64,000 nucleotides of DNA from an uncultured Clostridia bacterium (GCA_944386475.1 CALXBH010000073.1:1-64000); one strand, 5' to 3'; shown: positions 53,407 through 62,896, counted from the stretch's first letter. The notes: generated by a model not told the origin, from the sequence alone. Numbers and translations: made by a program.

Positions 53407-53450
53407 TGATAATTCCTCCCAGTTGATAATCAATCAATCAATCGTGTTTT

Positions 53451-53645
53451 TTATTTGTCGTTTGAACTTTCCGCCGGGGCTGTTTCGAGCAGGGCGGTGT
53501 CTTCCTCGAGCTTTTTTTGCTCAAAATAATCCTGTATGCCGTTACGCACGCCCGCGCGGATGATCTGGTATAAGATGTAGAACCCAAGTATCAGGAAAAG
53601 CAGGCCAAAAACAAGGCCTGTACAGATTAAAATCAGTTCTTCCAT
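53451..53645 (-). CDS. Small single-pass membrane protein within the purine operon
   Basis: A 64-residue protein with one long hydrophobic helix (about 4-29) and a charged C-terminal tail ending in SSNDK. I do not recognise a family. It sits between purE and purC on the same strand with short gaps (34 and 44 bases), which argues that it is expressed with the operon. A ribosome site GAGGGGGATGG precedes the ATG. Its job is unknown; a link to purine uptake or to assembly at the membrane is speculation. Confidence 0.65.
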   Translation of the reverse strand: MEELILICTGLVFGLLFLILGFYILYQIIRAGVRNGIQDYFEQKKLEEDTALLETAPAESSNDK

Positions 53646-53679
53646 TAAGCCATCCCCCTCGGTTATTGTCTATCTAATT

Positions 53680-54183
53680 TTAATCCTCCAGCTTGTCCTG
53701 AAGGGCCTTGTCTTTTTCCTCCACCTCTTTGGCCATGCTCACCTTCATCTCCATGAGCTGGCGGGCGATGTCCTCATCCGAGACCGCCAAGATCTGGGCG
53801 GCCAAGATTGCCGCGTTGGCCGCACCGTCAATGGCTACGGTGGCCACCGGGATGCCGGAGGGCATCTGCACGGTGGCGAGCAGGGCGTCCAGCCCGTCCA
53901 GAGTGGAGGATTTTACCGGGATGCCGATGACCGGAAGGGTGGTGTGCGCCGCTAAAACGCCGGCCAAATGGGCGGCCTTTCCCGCGGCGGCGATGATCAC
54001 GCCAAAGCCGTTGTCCTTGGCGGACGAGGCGAACCGGCAGGCTGTTTCCGGCGTGCGGTGAGCGCTCATCACATGGACCTCCACCGGGATGCCAAAGCTT
54101 TTGAGCTTTGTGATCGCAGCTTTTACCACCGGCAGGTCGCTGTCGCTTCCCATGATGACCGCTACTTTCTTTTTGTTTTCCAT
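53680..54183 (-). CDS. purE: N5-carboxyaminoimidazole ribonucleotide mutase
   Basis: A 167-residue PurE. IMGSDSDLP near the N terminus, SAHRTP with the catalytic His, and AGKAAHLAGVLAAHTTLPVIGIPV are the family core; it appears to be class I, which normally works with PurK, but no purK is in the window. It is the first protein gene of the ten-gene purine operon, and GCGGAGGT precedes the ATG. A structured small RNA with a terminator lies just upstream. Confidence 0.95.
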   Translation of the reverse strand: MENKKKVAVIMGSDSDLPVVKAAITKLKSFGIPVEVHVMSAHRTPETACRFASSAKDNGFGVIIAAAGKAAHLAGVLAAHTTLPVIGIPVKSSTLDGLDALLATVQMPSGIPVATVAIDGAANAAILAAQILAVSDEDIARQLMEMKVSMAKEVEEKDKALQDKLED

Positions 54184-54215
54184 ATTGATACCTCCGCTGT
54201 GGTGTTTTTAACAAA

Positions 54216-54423
54216 ATAAATAAGCTGCGGCCTAAACCGCAGCTATACTAATGGCAGAAAGATGGAATCCGCTTATGGGAGGACGGACAGGTACACCCCG
54301 CCCCCATGCCGACAGATGCAACGCGGCCCTTTGCAAGATACGCTGAATATGTGCGTAAACATAAAGCTGCCATAAAGCCACCTCCGCAAAGGGATTTCCG
54401 TATGAACTATTTATAAACCAGAT
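54216..54423 (-). ncRNA. Structured small RNA upstream of purE, possible 6S RNA
   Basis: The minus strand between a strong promoter and a terminator hairpin (AGCTGCGG pairing with CCGCAGCT, plus 54222-54245, then TATTTATTTTG) gives a transcript of about 205 bases with no credible ORF. Pairings visible by eye: CCCTTTGC with GCAAAGGG, an ATGGG...CCCAT hairpin with GG(C)GG inside, and an outer GGAAATCCCTT with AAGCGGATTCC. Size, own promoter, own terminator and the position before purE fit 6S RNA, which I recall being linked with purE in several clostridia. A purine riboswitch core was searched for and not seen. The 6S call is moderate. Confidence 0.5.
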
Positions 54424-54429
54424 AATAAT

Positions 54430-54458
54430 ATTGTAAATCATGCAGGGGTAAATTTCAA
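54430..54458 (-). promoter_or_regulatory. Sigma-A promoter for the small RNA and purine operon
   Basis: Minus-strand TTGAAA (complement of 54453-54458), 17-base spacer and TACAAT (complement of 54430-54435). An 8-bp inverted repeat (AACAATTA 54471-54478, TAATTGTT 54498-54505) lies just upstream. Confidence 0.75.
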
Positions 54459-54558
54459 CGCCTAATATTTAACAATTACAATCGGGTTTCCTGTCGTTAA
54501 TTGTTGAAACTGCTAAGGCCTTGGGGCTCTCGGCGGAAGGAAGACCATAGCTTTTTCA

Positions 54559-54588
54559 TTGACAAACGGGGGCGGGAAGGATTATCAT
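54559..54588 (+). promoter_or_regulatory. Sigma-A promoter for the aldo/keto reductase
   Basis: TTGACA (54559-54564), 18-base spacer and TATCAT (54583-54588), 85 bases before the ATG. Confidence 0.75.
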
Positions 54589-54672
54589 GGACACAGGCGG
54601 AAACGCCTGAAAATACAGGTATTTTATCCTTTAATATACTGGTTGCGGAAAACGCGAAAGGAGATTTGACAG

Positions 54673-55680
54673 ATGATTTATCGGGAACTGGGAAAAAGCG
54701 GGATCAAAGTGTCCGCCATCGGCCTGGGCACCTGGGCTATGGGCGGCGGCGAATGGTGGAGCGGCGCGGACGACGAGCGCTCTGCCGAAACGATCCAAAA
54801 AGCGCTGGATGCGGGGATCAACCTGGTGGACACCGCGCCGGGCTACGGGTATGGTAAAAGCGAAACCGTGGTGGGCAAGGCGATTAAAAACCGCCGGGAT
54901 GAGGTAATCCTCTCTACCAAATGCGGCCTGTGGTGGCTGGACGAGCGGGGAACCGATTTCTTTTCCATCGACGGGGTGGACGTGCGCCGCTGCCTGGAGC
55001 CGGACACCATCAAACGGGAGATCGAGCTGTCCTTGAAGCGGCTGGACACCGATCATATCGACGTCTATTTTACCCATTGGCAGTCGGCGCCTCCGTACTT
55101 TACGCCCATTAAGGACACTATGAAATGCCTGATGGAGCTCAAAGAACAGGGCCTTATCCGGGCCATCGGCGCCTCCAACGTCAACGCGGGACATATTAAG
55201 GAATACTGTGAATACGGCCAGCTGGATGTAATCCAGGAAAAATACAGCATGCTCGACCGGCGGATCGAGGAGGAGCTGTTCCCCACCTGTGAGCAGTATG
55301 GGATTTCGGTGATGGCCTATTCCCCTCTGGAGCAGGGCCTTTTAACCGGCAAGATCCGGATGGACACGGTGGTTCCCGAAAAGGAATCCCGCAACCGGAT
55401 CCCCTGGGTGTACGATCTGTCCGACCGGAAAAAGGTGCTGGACATGCTGGATAGCTGGAGCGATCTGACCGCCAAATACGCCTGCTCTTTGTCCGACCTG
55501 GTGGTGGCCTGGACGATGAACCAGCCGGGGATCACCACGGTGCTTTGCGGCGCCAGAAAGCCGGAGCATATTTTGGAAAACGCCAAGGCGGCGGACGTAT
55601 CCCTGACGGCGGAGGAAATCGCCCGGATGCGCCGGGACGTGCTGGCGTTGGGCACACCCAAGGGCGAATACCGGGGTTAA
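54673..55680 (+). CDS. Aldo/keto reductase
   Basis: A 335-residue TIM-barrel NAD(P)H-dependent oxidoreductase. The catalytic tetrad is present: Asp53 and Tyr58 in LVDTAPGYGYG, Lys83 in LSTKCG, and His in YFTHWQ. The later VMAYSPLEQGLLTGK and the cofactor region near GARKPEHILENA are typical. Substrate cannot be predicted, though the WWSGADDE insert resembles sugar- or inositol-type AKRs. AAAGGAGATT precedes the ATG. It is monocistronic, with a promoter and a terminator. Confidence 0.92.
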   Translation: MIYRELGKSGIKVSAIGLGTWAMGGGEWWSGADDERSAETIQKALDAGINLVDTAPGYGYGKSETVVGKAIKNRRDEVILSTKCGLWWLDERGTDFFSIDGVDVRRCLEPDTIKREIELSLKRLDTDHIDVYFTHWQSAPPYFTPIKDTMKCLMELKEQGLIRAIGASNVNAGHIKEYCEYGQLDVIQEKYSMLDRRIEEELFPTCEQYGISVMAYSPLEQGLLTGKIRMDTVVPEKESRNRIPWVYDLSDRKKVLDMLDSWSDLTAKYACSLSDLVVAWTMNQPGITTVLCGARKPEHILENAKAADVSLTAEEIARMRRDVLALGTPKGEYRG

Positions 55681-55702
55681 AGGCGCGGAGTAAAACGCAA
55701 AC

Positions 55703-55740
55703 AAAAGCCGAGGGCTGTGTGCAGCCCTCGGCTTTTATAT
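55703..55740 (+). terminator. Rho-independent terminator
   Basis: A perfect 15-base stem (55703-55717 with 55722-55736), TGTG loop and T4 within the arm. Confidence 0.88.
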
Positions 55741-55920
55741 AGAAAAATGTTTTTCGAAAAGCGCCGGGAACCGACAACATTCCCGCCGTGCAAAGAGTAA
55801 AATAAATAGGAAAACGGAGCGCCGTTTTCATTGACAATTCCCCCTTCCATATATTATGATGAAAAGGAAAGAAAAATTGTTTTGCCCCAGGGGCTTACTG
55901 ATGGGAAAGGAATGACGGAT

Positions 55921-57639
55921 ATGACAGAAATGGAAGCATATACCCTTTGGACGTCCCAAAACCTGGAGGATCGGGATTTAACAGAAGAATTGGCGGCGAT
56001 CAAAGGCGATGTGGAAGCTATCAAGGATCGCTTTTACTGTGATCTGGAGTTTGGCACCGGCGGTCTGCGGGGCGTGATCGGGGCCGGAACAAACCGGATG
56101 AACATTTATACTGTCCGGCGGGCGACCCAGGGCCTGGCGGATTATTTAAACGAGCGTTATCCCTCCCCCCGGGCGGCGATCAGCTATGACAGCCGGATTA
56201 AATCGGATGTTTTCGCCAAAGAAGCGGCCCGGGTGCTGGCGGCCAACGGGGTGAAGGTGCATATTTATAAACAACTGATGCCCACCCCCTGCCTGTCCTT
56301 TGCGGTGCGGGAGTTAAAATGCCAGGCGGGTGTCATGGTGACGGCCAGCCACAATCCCGCCAAGTATAACGGGTACAAATGCTATGGCGAGGACGGCTGC
56401 CAGATGACTAATCTGGCGGCGGATGCGGTCACGGCCAAGATCGAAAAGGTGGATCTGTTCCGGGACGTGCGGCTGGTGGATTTTGAGGACGCCGTTAAGG
56501 ACGGTATGATCGAGTACATCGGCGACGAGGTATTTGAAAAGTTTATTCAAAACGTCAAGGCCCAGGCGATCCATCCGGGCGTTTGCAGCGGCGCGGGGCT
56601 TAAGGTAGTGTACACCCCCTTAAACGGCACGGGCAATATCCCGGTGCGCACGATCTTAAAGGAGATCGGCGTGGAGGATATTATCATCGTCAAGGAGCAG
56701 GAGCTCCCCGACGGTAATTTCACCACCTGCCCCTTCCCCAATCCCGAGATCAAAGAGGCCCTTGCTTTAGGATTAGAAGTCTGCCGGAAGGAAAAGGCGG
56801 ATCTGTTGCTGGCCACCGACCCGGACTGCGACCGGGTGGGCATCGCCGTGCCGGATAAAAACGGGGACTATGTGCTCATCACCGGCAACGAGGACGGCGC
56901 TCTTTTGTTCCAGTATATCTGTGAGGGCCGCACAGAAGCGGGCACCATGCCGGAGCGGCCGGTGGCGGTCAAGACCATCGTCACCAGCGAGATCATTACC
57001 AAAATCGCCGCCCGGTACGGGGTGGAACTGCGCAATGTGCTCACCGGCTTTAAATACATCGGCGAGCAGATCGGCTACCTGGAAAAAGACGGGGAGGAAA
57101 ACCGGTATATCTTCGGCTTTGAGGAAAGCTACGGCTACCTGGCGGGCACCTATGTGCGGGATAAAGACGCGGTGGTGGCCAGTATGCTCATTTGTGAGAT
57201 GGCTGCCTATTATAAAACCCAGGGGATCAGCGTACTGGATGCGCTGAAGTCCATCTACGACACCTATGGGGTTTATGTCCATTCCCAGGGGAACTTTGTC
57301 TGCGAAGGCGAGCAGGGCATGGAGCAGATGCTTGAGACCATGGACCGCCTGCGCAAAAATCCCCCCAAGGCCATCGGCGGGCTGCCGGTAGAGGTTTTCG
57401 CCGATTACGAGACCCAGGAGAAAACCGACCTTAAAAAAGGCACCAAGGAGGCAATTAACCTGCCTAAATCCAACGTTTTAGGTTTCGATCTGGCAGACGG
57501 CGCCAGCGTGGTGATCCGTCCCTCGGGAACCGAGCCCAAGATGAAAGCCTACTACACCGCCACGGCTGCCACCTTTGAGGAGGCAAAAGCACTGGAGCAG
57601 AAAATCGCGGAGGATTTTAAAGCGCGCCTTGGGTTTTAA
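55921..57639 (+). CDS. Phospho-sugar mutase (alpha-phosphoglucomutase type)
   Basis: A 572-residue enzyme that shifts phosphate between C1 and C6 of hexose. Active-site Ser in VTASHNPAKYNGYK (about 140-153), Mg loop ATDPDCDRVG, sugar-binding GFEESYGYLAGT and phosphate loop RPSGTEPKMKAYY are all present. The length fits PgcA-type enzymes that make glucose 1-phosphate for wall and glycolipid synthesis. The ATG at 55921 has AAAGGA ten bases upstream; ATG codons at 55912 and 55930 are close alternatives, and an upstream extension to 55831 is unlikely. Confidence 0.93.
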   Translation: MTEMEAYTLWTSQNLEDRDLTEELAAIKGDVEAIKDRFYCDLEFGTGGLRGVIGAGTNRMNIYTVRRATQGLADYLNERYPSPRAAISYDSRIKSDVFAKEAARVLAANGVKVHIYKQLMPTPCLSFAVRELKCQAGVMVTASHNPAKYNGYKCYGEDGCQMTNLAADAVTAKIEKVDLFRDVRLVDFEDAVKDGMIEYIGDEVFEKFIQNVKAQAIHPGVCSGAGLKVVYTPLNGTGNIPVRTILKEIGVEDIIIVKEQELPDGNFTTCPFPNPEIKEALALGLEVCRKEKADLLLATDPDCDRVGIAVPDKNGDYVLITGNEDGALLFQYICEGRTEAGTMPERPVAVKTIVTSEIITKIAARYGVELRNVLTGFKYIGEQIGYLEKDGEENRYIFGFEESYGYLAGTYVRDKDAVVASMLICEMAAYYKTQGISVLDALKSIYDTYGVYVHSQGNFVCEGEQGMEQMLETMDRLRKNPPKAIGGLPVEVFADYETQEKTDLKKGTKEAINLPKSNVLGFDLADGASVVIRPSGTEPKMKAYYTATAATFEEAKALEQKIAEDFKARLGF

Positions 57640-57699
57640 GGTCTAACACGGTTTATTTTAAGGAATTTGTTGTAAAATGCAGGAAATTTCAAAAAATCC

Positions 57700-57728
57700 T
57701 TGCATTTTGCATTGTTGTGTGATATCAT
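57700..57728 (+). promoter_or_regulatory. Sigma-A promoter for rpmE, overlapped by a hairpin
   Basis: TTGCAT (57700-57705), 17-base spacer and TATCAT (57723-57728). The -35 overlaps a terminator-like hairpin for the mutase gene (AAAATGCAGGA 57674-57684 with TCCTTGCATTTT 57697-57708, one bulge). Confidence 0.65.
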
Positions 57729-57770
57729 AAGACTTCGAGAGATTCTTCCGGAGAAAGAGGTGACCAGAGA

Positions 57771-57977
57771 ATGAAACAGGGAATTCATCCGAAATATGAA
57801 GCAACGACCATCAAATGCGCTTGCGGCAATGTGATCGAGACCCGTTCCACCAAAAGCGACATCAAGGTTGAAATTTGTTCTAAATGCCATCCGTTCTTCA
57901 CCGGCAGACAGAAATTGGTGGATACCGGCGGACGGGTTGACCGCTTCAACAAGCGTTTTGGCCTTAACAACAAATAA
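57771..57977 (+). CDS. rpmE: 50S ribosomal protein L31, zinc-binding type
   Basis: A 68-residue ribosomal protein. The zinc ligands are in place: Cys16 and Cys18 in IKCACGN, Cys36 and Cys39 in [15 protein letters not shown]. This is the C-plus form; many bacteria replace it with a cysteine-free paralogue under zinc shortage, and none is seen here. GAAAGAGGTGACC precedes the ATG. It has its own promoter and terminator. Confidence 0.96.
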   Translation: MKQGIHPKYEATTIKCACGNVIETRSTKSDIKVEICSKCHPFFTGRQKLVDTGGRVDRFNKRFGLNNK

Positions 57978-57990
57978 ATTGTTGCGATGT

Positions 57991-58024
57991 AAACGGCGTG
58001 GAAAGCCTTCCACGCCGTTTTGTT
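57991..58024 (+). terminator. Rho-independent terminator after rpmE
   Basis: AAACGGCGTGGAA (57991-58003) pairs with 58008-58020 across an AGCC loop, followed by TGTTTTG. Confidence 0.85.
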
Positions 58025-58059
58025 TTGTCAAGTCATTTTTATGAAAGGAGGCGCCGTAT

Positions 58060-58698
58060 ATGCTGGAATATCAGACAATTCAAGGCCCGGCAGAGGACCG
58101 GTTTACCGAAAAAAAGTCCGAGTTTATCGGCCGCATCTCCCCGGTGTCCACCGAGCAGGACGCTTTGGCATTTATTGAAGGCATCCGCCGGGAAAACCGG
58201 GAGGCGCGCCATCACGTGTACGCCTACCGGCTGCGAAACGGCGTGACCCGCTGCTCCGACGATGGGGAGCCCCAGGGCACCGGCGGCGTACCGGTGTTAA
58301 ACGTGCTGCAAAAAGAGGAGCTTATTGACGTCTGCCTGGTGGTGACCCGGTATTTCGGCGGGATCTTATTGGGAGGCGGGGGGCTGACCCGGGCCTATTC
58401 CCACGGGGCGGCTCTGGCGGTGGCAGCTGCCTCCCGGCTGGTGATGACGCCCTGCGCCGTTTTGCGCCGCCGGGTGGCCTATCCGTTGTACGGGAAGGTG
58501 ACCTTTTTGCTCCCCCGGTTCGGCGTCAAGGTGCTTCAGTCGGATTTTGGGGAGGATGTGATCCTGGAGCTGGCGGTGCGGGAAGACCGGCGGGAAGGGC
58601 TGTGCGGCCAGCTCACCGAGCTTTCCGGCGGCAGCGCAGAGATCGTTTTAAAAGAGGAAGTCTATCTGGACGAGCGGGAAGTGGAGCCGCAGTCATAA
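58060..58698 (+). CDS. YigZ/IMPACT family protein
   Basis: A 212-residue protein. The N-terminal UPF0029 domain is clear (about 16-120: FTEKKSEFIGRISPV, HHVYAYRL, SDDGEPQGTGGVPVL, VVTRYFGGILLGGGGL), followed by a small ferredoxin-like domain. The family includes eukaryotic IMPACT, a translation regulator; the bacterial role is not settled. AAAGGAGGCG precedes the ATG. It follows the rpmE terminator. Confidence 0.93.
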   Translation: MLEYQTIQGPAEDRFTEKKSEFIGRISPVSTEQDALAFIEGIRRENREARHHVYAYRLRNGVTRCSDDGEPQGTGGVPVLNVLQKEELIDVCLVVTRYFGGILLGGGGLTRAYSHGAALAVAAASRLVMTPCAVLRRRVAYPLYGKVTFLLPRFGVKVLQSDFGEDVILELAVREDRREGLCGQLTELSGGSAEIVLKEEVYLDEREVEPQS

Positions 58699-58868
58699 AT
58701 TCAGTACAAGAGATTGACTTCTTATTAAAGCAAAACTGTATAAAACGCTGAAACTGATTTAAAAAAGCAGGATTTTTGTGTCGGCAACGGTATATAGATA
58801 GTGAAAGTTGTATGGAAAAGGGCAACTTCTGTTAGAAAGACAGGCTGGCGGCAAAGGAGGGACAAGCT

Positions 58869-59861
58869 GTGAATGTGCGGGAAAAAACCGAGATGATCGA
58901 GGCGTCGACGCTAAGCGAGTATGCCGCCCTTTCCATGCGGACAAAGGGGCGGATTAAGCCGGACACCCCCTGTGACATCCGCACCGAGTACCAGCGGGAC
59001 AGGGACCGGATTATCCACTGCAACGCCTTCCGGCGGCTCAAACACAAAACTCAGGTGTTTTTGGCTCCCCAGGGGGACCATTACCGCACCCGGCTGACCC
59101 ATACCCTAGAGGTTTCCCAGATCGCCCGCACCATTGCCCGGGCCCTGCGGCTCAACGAAGATCTCACCGAGGCCATCGCTTTGGGGCACGATTTGGGGCA
59201 TACCCCCTTCGGCCACGCGGGGGAGCGGGCGCTTAACGAGGTCTGCCCCTTCGGGTTCAGCCACAGCATGCAGAGCGTGCGGGTGGTAAGCTTTTTGGAA
59301 AAGGACGGCAAGGGGCTCAATCTCACCTATGAGGTCAAAAACGGCATCGCCTGCCACACCGACGGCAAAGCCGCCACCCTGGAAGGCCGGGTGGTGAAGC
59401 TGTCGGACAAGGTAGCGTATGTCAACCACGATATTGAGGACGCCGTGCGGGCGGGACTTTTGTCTCCTTCCGAGCTTCCCTATGACTGCCTGTACATATT
59501 GGGACGGACCAAAAGCGAGCGGATTACCACCATCGTCCGCTCGGTGATCGAGCACAGCTCGGACGACATCTGTATGGCGCCCGAGGTGGAAAAGGCCCAT
59601 TTGGCCCTGCGGCAGTTTTTGTTTGACACCCTGTATATAAACCCCATTGCCAAGGGGGAAGAGGGGAAGGCCCAGGACGTGGTGAAGGCTATGTATGCCC
59701 ATTTTGCCGCCCATCCGGAAAAGATGCCGGCGTTTTACCGGCAGATTGCGGAGCAAAGCAGCAACGAGCGTGCCGCCTGCGATTACATCGCGGGGATGAG
59801 CGACAGCTACGCGGTGAAAATATATAAGGATTTGTTTATTCCCAAGGGGTGGGAGTTTTAA
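58869..59861 (+). CDS. dgt: dNTP triphosphohydrolase, Dgt type
   Basis: A 330-residue HD-domain enzyme expected to cleave dNTPs, mainly dGTP, to nucleoside and triphosphate. HD motif: RLTHTLEV, then LGHDLGHTPFGHAGE, and a later Asp in KLSDKVAYVNHDIEDA. The opening RDRIIHCNAFRRLKHKTQVF is typical. The start is GTG at 58869, with AAAGGAGGG upstream; an ATG 24 bases later would remove part of the normal N terminus. It lies just before dnaG and sigA, a frequent clostridial order. Confidence 0.94.
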   Translation: MNVREKTEMIEASTLSEYAALSMRTKGRIKPDTPCDIRTEYQRDRDRIIHCNAFRRLKHKTQVFLAPQGDHYRTRLTHTLEVSQIARTIARALRLNEDLTEAIALGHDLGHTPFGHAGERALNEVCPFGFSHSMQSVRVVSFLEKDGKGLNLTYEVKNGIACHTDGKAATLEGRVVKLSDKVAYVNHDIEDAVRAGLLSPSELPYDCLYILGRTKSERITTIVRSVIEHSSDDICMAPEVEKAHLALRQFLFDTLYINPIAKGEEGKAQDVVKAMYAHFAAHPEKMPAFYRQIAEQSSNERAACDYIAGMSDSYAVKIYKDLFIPKGWEF

Positions 59862-59957
59862 GGCTCCGATTCTCGTCCCGGAGATTTCCGGCGGCGAGGA
59901 TTTCCTCAAGGGAATGGGGGAATTTTCTCCAAAATGGGGAATGGGAGGTGAGCGGCG

Positions 59958-61715
59958 ATGGCAATTCCCCAGAGCTTTATTGAACAGCTGCGGATGTCCT
60001 GCGATATTGAGGACGTCATTTCGTCCTATGTGCCCCTAAAGCGGGCGGGACGGAACAAAACCTGCCTGTGCCCGTTTCACTCTGAAAAATCCCCTTCCTT
60101 AGTGGTGTACGAAGACACCCAGTCTTTTTACTGCTTCGGGTGCGGCGCAGGGGGAGATGTGATTACCTTTATCCGGCGGATTGAAAACCTGGATTATGTG
60201 GAAGCGGTAAAGCTTTTAGCCGCCCGGGCGGGGCTCACCGTTCCGGAGGACGGGGAAAGCAGCCGGGCCTCCCATTTAAAGCAGCGGGTGCTGGAATTAA
60301 ACCGGGAGGCGGCGCGGTTTTTCCACGCCTGTTTAAAATCCCCGGCGGGCAAGGCGGGGATGGATTACTTTTTAGGCCGGGGGCTCACTCCCAAGACTAT
60401 CACTGCCTACGGGCTTGGATATGCGCCGGACAGCTGGGACAGCCTTCGCAAGCATTTGCTTCAAAAGGGCTTTCGCGACGAGGAGATGTTTGCCGCCGCC
60501 GTGGTGGCAAAGGGGCGGAGCGGCTCCTATTACGATCAGTTCCGGGGGAGGGTGATGTTTCCCATCATCGACCTGCGGGGCAACGTGATCGCCTTCGGCG
60601 GCCGGGTGTTAGGGGACGGGAAACCCAAATATTTAAACTCCGCGGACACGCCGGTGTTTAAAAAAAGCCGGAACCTGTTTTCTCTAAACTTCGCCAAAAA
60701 CGAGACGGGGGGCAGGCTGATTCTGGCGGAAGGGTATATGGATGTGATCGCCATCTGGCAGGCGGGCTTTCACAACGTGGTGGCCACCCTGGGTACCGCG
60801 CTGACCGCTGAGCAGGCGCGGCTTATCTCCCAGTACGCCAAAGAGGTGATCATTGCCTACGACAGCGACGGCCCGGGACAGGCGGCCACCCAGCGGGCGG
60901 TGGGCCTGTTTGAAGAGGTGGGGGTCGCCGCCAAGGTGCTGGGGATCACCGGCGCCAAAGACCCCGACGAATACATTAAAAAATTTGGCGCCACCCGTTT
61001 TAAAATGCTCCTGGACGGCGCCGATTCGGTGACGGATTTTGAGCTTTCCAAGCTGCGGCGGGAGGCCGACCTTGACACCGAGACCGGCAAGGTGGAATAC
61101 TTAAAAAAAACCGTCCAGTTTTTAAGCGATCTTCACAATCCCTTGGAGCGGGAGGTGTACGCCGGGAAGATCGCCGAGGAGATCGGCGTTTCCCGGGAGA
61201 CGGTTCTCACCCAGGCCAAAGCGCTGGCCGCGAAAAAGAAGCGGGCCCAGGACAAGCGGGAATGGCGGGAGATCGAAACCAACAGGGCCGCCTATCGGGA
61301 CAGGATCAATCCCCAGCGGGCAAAATTTTTAAAGGAAGCCAAAGCGGAGGAGGGAATCCTCGCCTTCCTTTACAAAAACCCGGACAGCCTGGAGTACATT
61401 TTGAACCGGCTGGGGGAGAATGGCTTTGTCACCGACTTTAACGCTAAGGTGTTTCGTATATTTGCCGGGAAAATACAAAACAATATAACGCTCGACCTCA
61501 CGGCGGTGGCCGGGGATTTTTCCAATGAGGAGATGGGCCGGATCGCGGGGATTATCGCTTCGGCGGAGGATTCCGGCAATGCAAAAAAACAGCTGGATGA
61601 TTATATAGACGTGTTGATCCAGCATAAAAATAGAGTGGATTCCGAGACGGTCGCACAGCTTACGCCCCAGGAGATCTATCAGCGGATCCGTCAAAACAAG
61701 CAGAAAGACAGCTGA
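59958..61715 (+). CDS. dnaG: DNA primase
   Basis: A 585-residue enzyme that makes RNA primers for replication. The CHC2 zinc finger is complete: Cys38, His41, Cys59 and Cys62. The Toprim core shows LAEGYMDVIA and YDSDGPGQAA with the acidic metal-binding residues. The C-terminal helicase-binding region begins about residue 430. GGGAGGTGAGC precedes the ATG. It is followed by sigA after 83 bases. Confidence 0.96.
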   Translation: MAIPQSFIEQLRMSCDIEDVISSYVPLKRAGRNKTCLCPFHSEKSPSLVVYEDTQSFYCFGCGAGGDVITFIRRIENLDYVEAVKLLAARAGLTVPEDGESSRASHLKQRVLELNREAARFFHACLKSPAGKAGMDYFLGRGLTPKTITAYGLGYAPDSWDSLRKHLLQKGFRDEEMFAAAVVAKGRSGSYYDQFRGRVMFPIIDLRGNVIAFGGRVLGDGKPKYLNSADTPVFKKSRNLFSLNFAKNETGGRLILAEGYMDVIAIWQAGFHNVVATLGTALTAEQARLISQYAKEVIIAYDSDGPGQAATQRAVGLFEEVGVAAKVLGITGAKDPDEYIKKFGATRFKMLLDGADSVTDFELSKLRREADLDTETGKVEYLKKTVQFLSDLHNPLEREVYAGKIAEEIGVSRETVLTQAKALAAKKKRAQDKREWREIETNRAAYRDRINPQRAKFLKEAKAEEGILAFLYKNPDSLEYILNRLGENGFVTDFNAKVFRIFAGKIQNNITLDLTAVAGDFSNEEMGRIAGIIASAEDSGNAKKQLDDYIDVLIQHKNRVDSETVAQLTPQEIYQRIRQNKQKDS

Positions 61716-61798
61716 CACGGGGCGTTTTAATCATAGATATATTTCCATTTCGGATGAGGCCTTTGTAAAAAGGCAGGCAGAAAGGCTTGGTACTGATT

Positions 61799-62884
61799 AT
61801 GAGCAACACAGAAAAAAAATCCGCAGTAACAGAATTGATGGAACAGGGCAAGGCGAAGGGAAAACTCACCACCCAGGAGATCACCGACGCGCTGGAGGAA
61901 CTGGACTTTGACGTGGAGCAGATGGATAAGCTCTATGATTCCTTAGAGAGCTTAAACATCGAAATCATCGACGACTTCCCCCAGGAAGTGGATCTTGACT
62001 TCCCGCTGGATGTAAACTTAGGGGAGGACGACGAGAACGCGCCGGCCGATGCGGTGAACATCGACGACCCGGTAAAGGTCTATCTGAAGGAGATCGGCCG
62101 GGTGCCGCTGCTCTCCGCTGAGGAGGAGATCGAGCTTGCCACCCGGATGGCCAACGGCGACCCCTATGCCAGAAAGCGCCTGTCCGAGGCGAACCTGCGG
62201 CTGGTGGTCAGCATCGCCAAGCGGTATGTGGGCCGGGGCATGCAGTTTTTGGATCTGATCCAGGAGGGCAACCTGGGACTGATTAAGGCGGTGGAAAAAT
62301 TCGACCACACCAAGGGCTTTAAATTTTCCACCTATGCCACCTGGTGGATCCGCCAGGCCATCACCCGTGCCATCGCCGACCAGGCCCGCACCATCCGTAT
62401 TCCGGTGCACATGGTGGAGACCATCAACAAGGTTAAAAAAGTCTCCAGCCAGCTGCTTCACAAAAACGGGCATGAGCCCAGCGCTGAGGAGATTGCCGCA
62501 GAGCTGGACATGCCGCTGGAAAAGGTCCGGGAGATTATCCGGGTGTCCCAGGAACCGGTCTCCCTGGAAACCCCTATCGGCGAGGAGGAAGACAGCCATT
62601 TGGGCGACTTTATCCAGGACGATGACGCCCCCGCGCCTCAGGAGGTGGCCAGCCACACCCTGTTAAAAGAACAGCTGGGAGATGTTTTGTCCACCCTGAC
62701 CGAGCGGGAGGAAAAGGTGCTCCGCCTGCGGTTCGGGCTGGAGGACGGCCGGTCCCGCACCCTGGAAGAGGTGGGTAAGGAGTTTAACGACACCCGGGAG
62801 CGTATCCGTCAGATCGAGGCCAAGGCTCTGCGGAAGCTCCGCCATCCCAGCCGGAGCAAAAAGCTCAAGGACTTTTTGGATTAA
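61799..62884 (+). CDS. sigA: Primary sigma factor SigA (RpoD)
   Basis: A 361-residue housekeeping sigma factor. Region 1.1 is short (about 8-60), region 1.2 has [18 protein letters not shown], region 2 [21 protein letters not shown] and [16 protein letters not shown] (the -10-binding part), region 3 and region 4 with [19 protein letters not shown] and the helix-turn-helix [18 protein letters not shown]. It makes the TTGACA/TATAAT promoters seen throughout this window readable. The start at 61799 (MSNTEKKS) is chosen; an in-frame TTG 12 bases upstream is possible. No terminator is visible before the Rrf2 promoter. Confidence 0.96.
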   Translation: MSNTEKKSAVTELMEQGKAKGKLTTQEITDALEELDFDVEQMDKLYDSLESLNIEIIDDFPQEVDLDFPLDVNLGEDDENAPADAVNIDDPVKVYLKEIGRVPLLSAEEEIELATRMANGDPYARKRLSEANLRLVVSIAKRYVGRGMQFLDLIQEGNLGLIKAVEKFDHTKGFKFSTYATWWIRQAITRAIADQARTIRIPVHMVETINKVKKVSSQLLHKNGHEPSAEEIAAELDMPLEKVREIIRVSQEPVSLETPIGEEEDSHLGDFIQDDDAPAPQEVASHTLLKEQLGDVLSTLTEREEKVLRLRFGLEDGRSRTLEEVGKEFNDTRERIRQIEAKALRKLRHPSRSKKLKDFLD

Positions 62885-62896
62885 AGTTGACTCCTG

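Noticed and set aside
54184-54480. Purine riboswitch before purE
   Set aside because: The conserved guanine/adenine aptamer junction and loop sequences were not found on the minus strand; the RNA here looks different.
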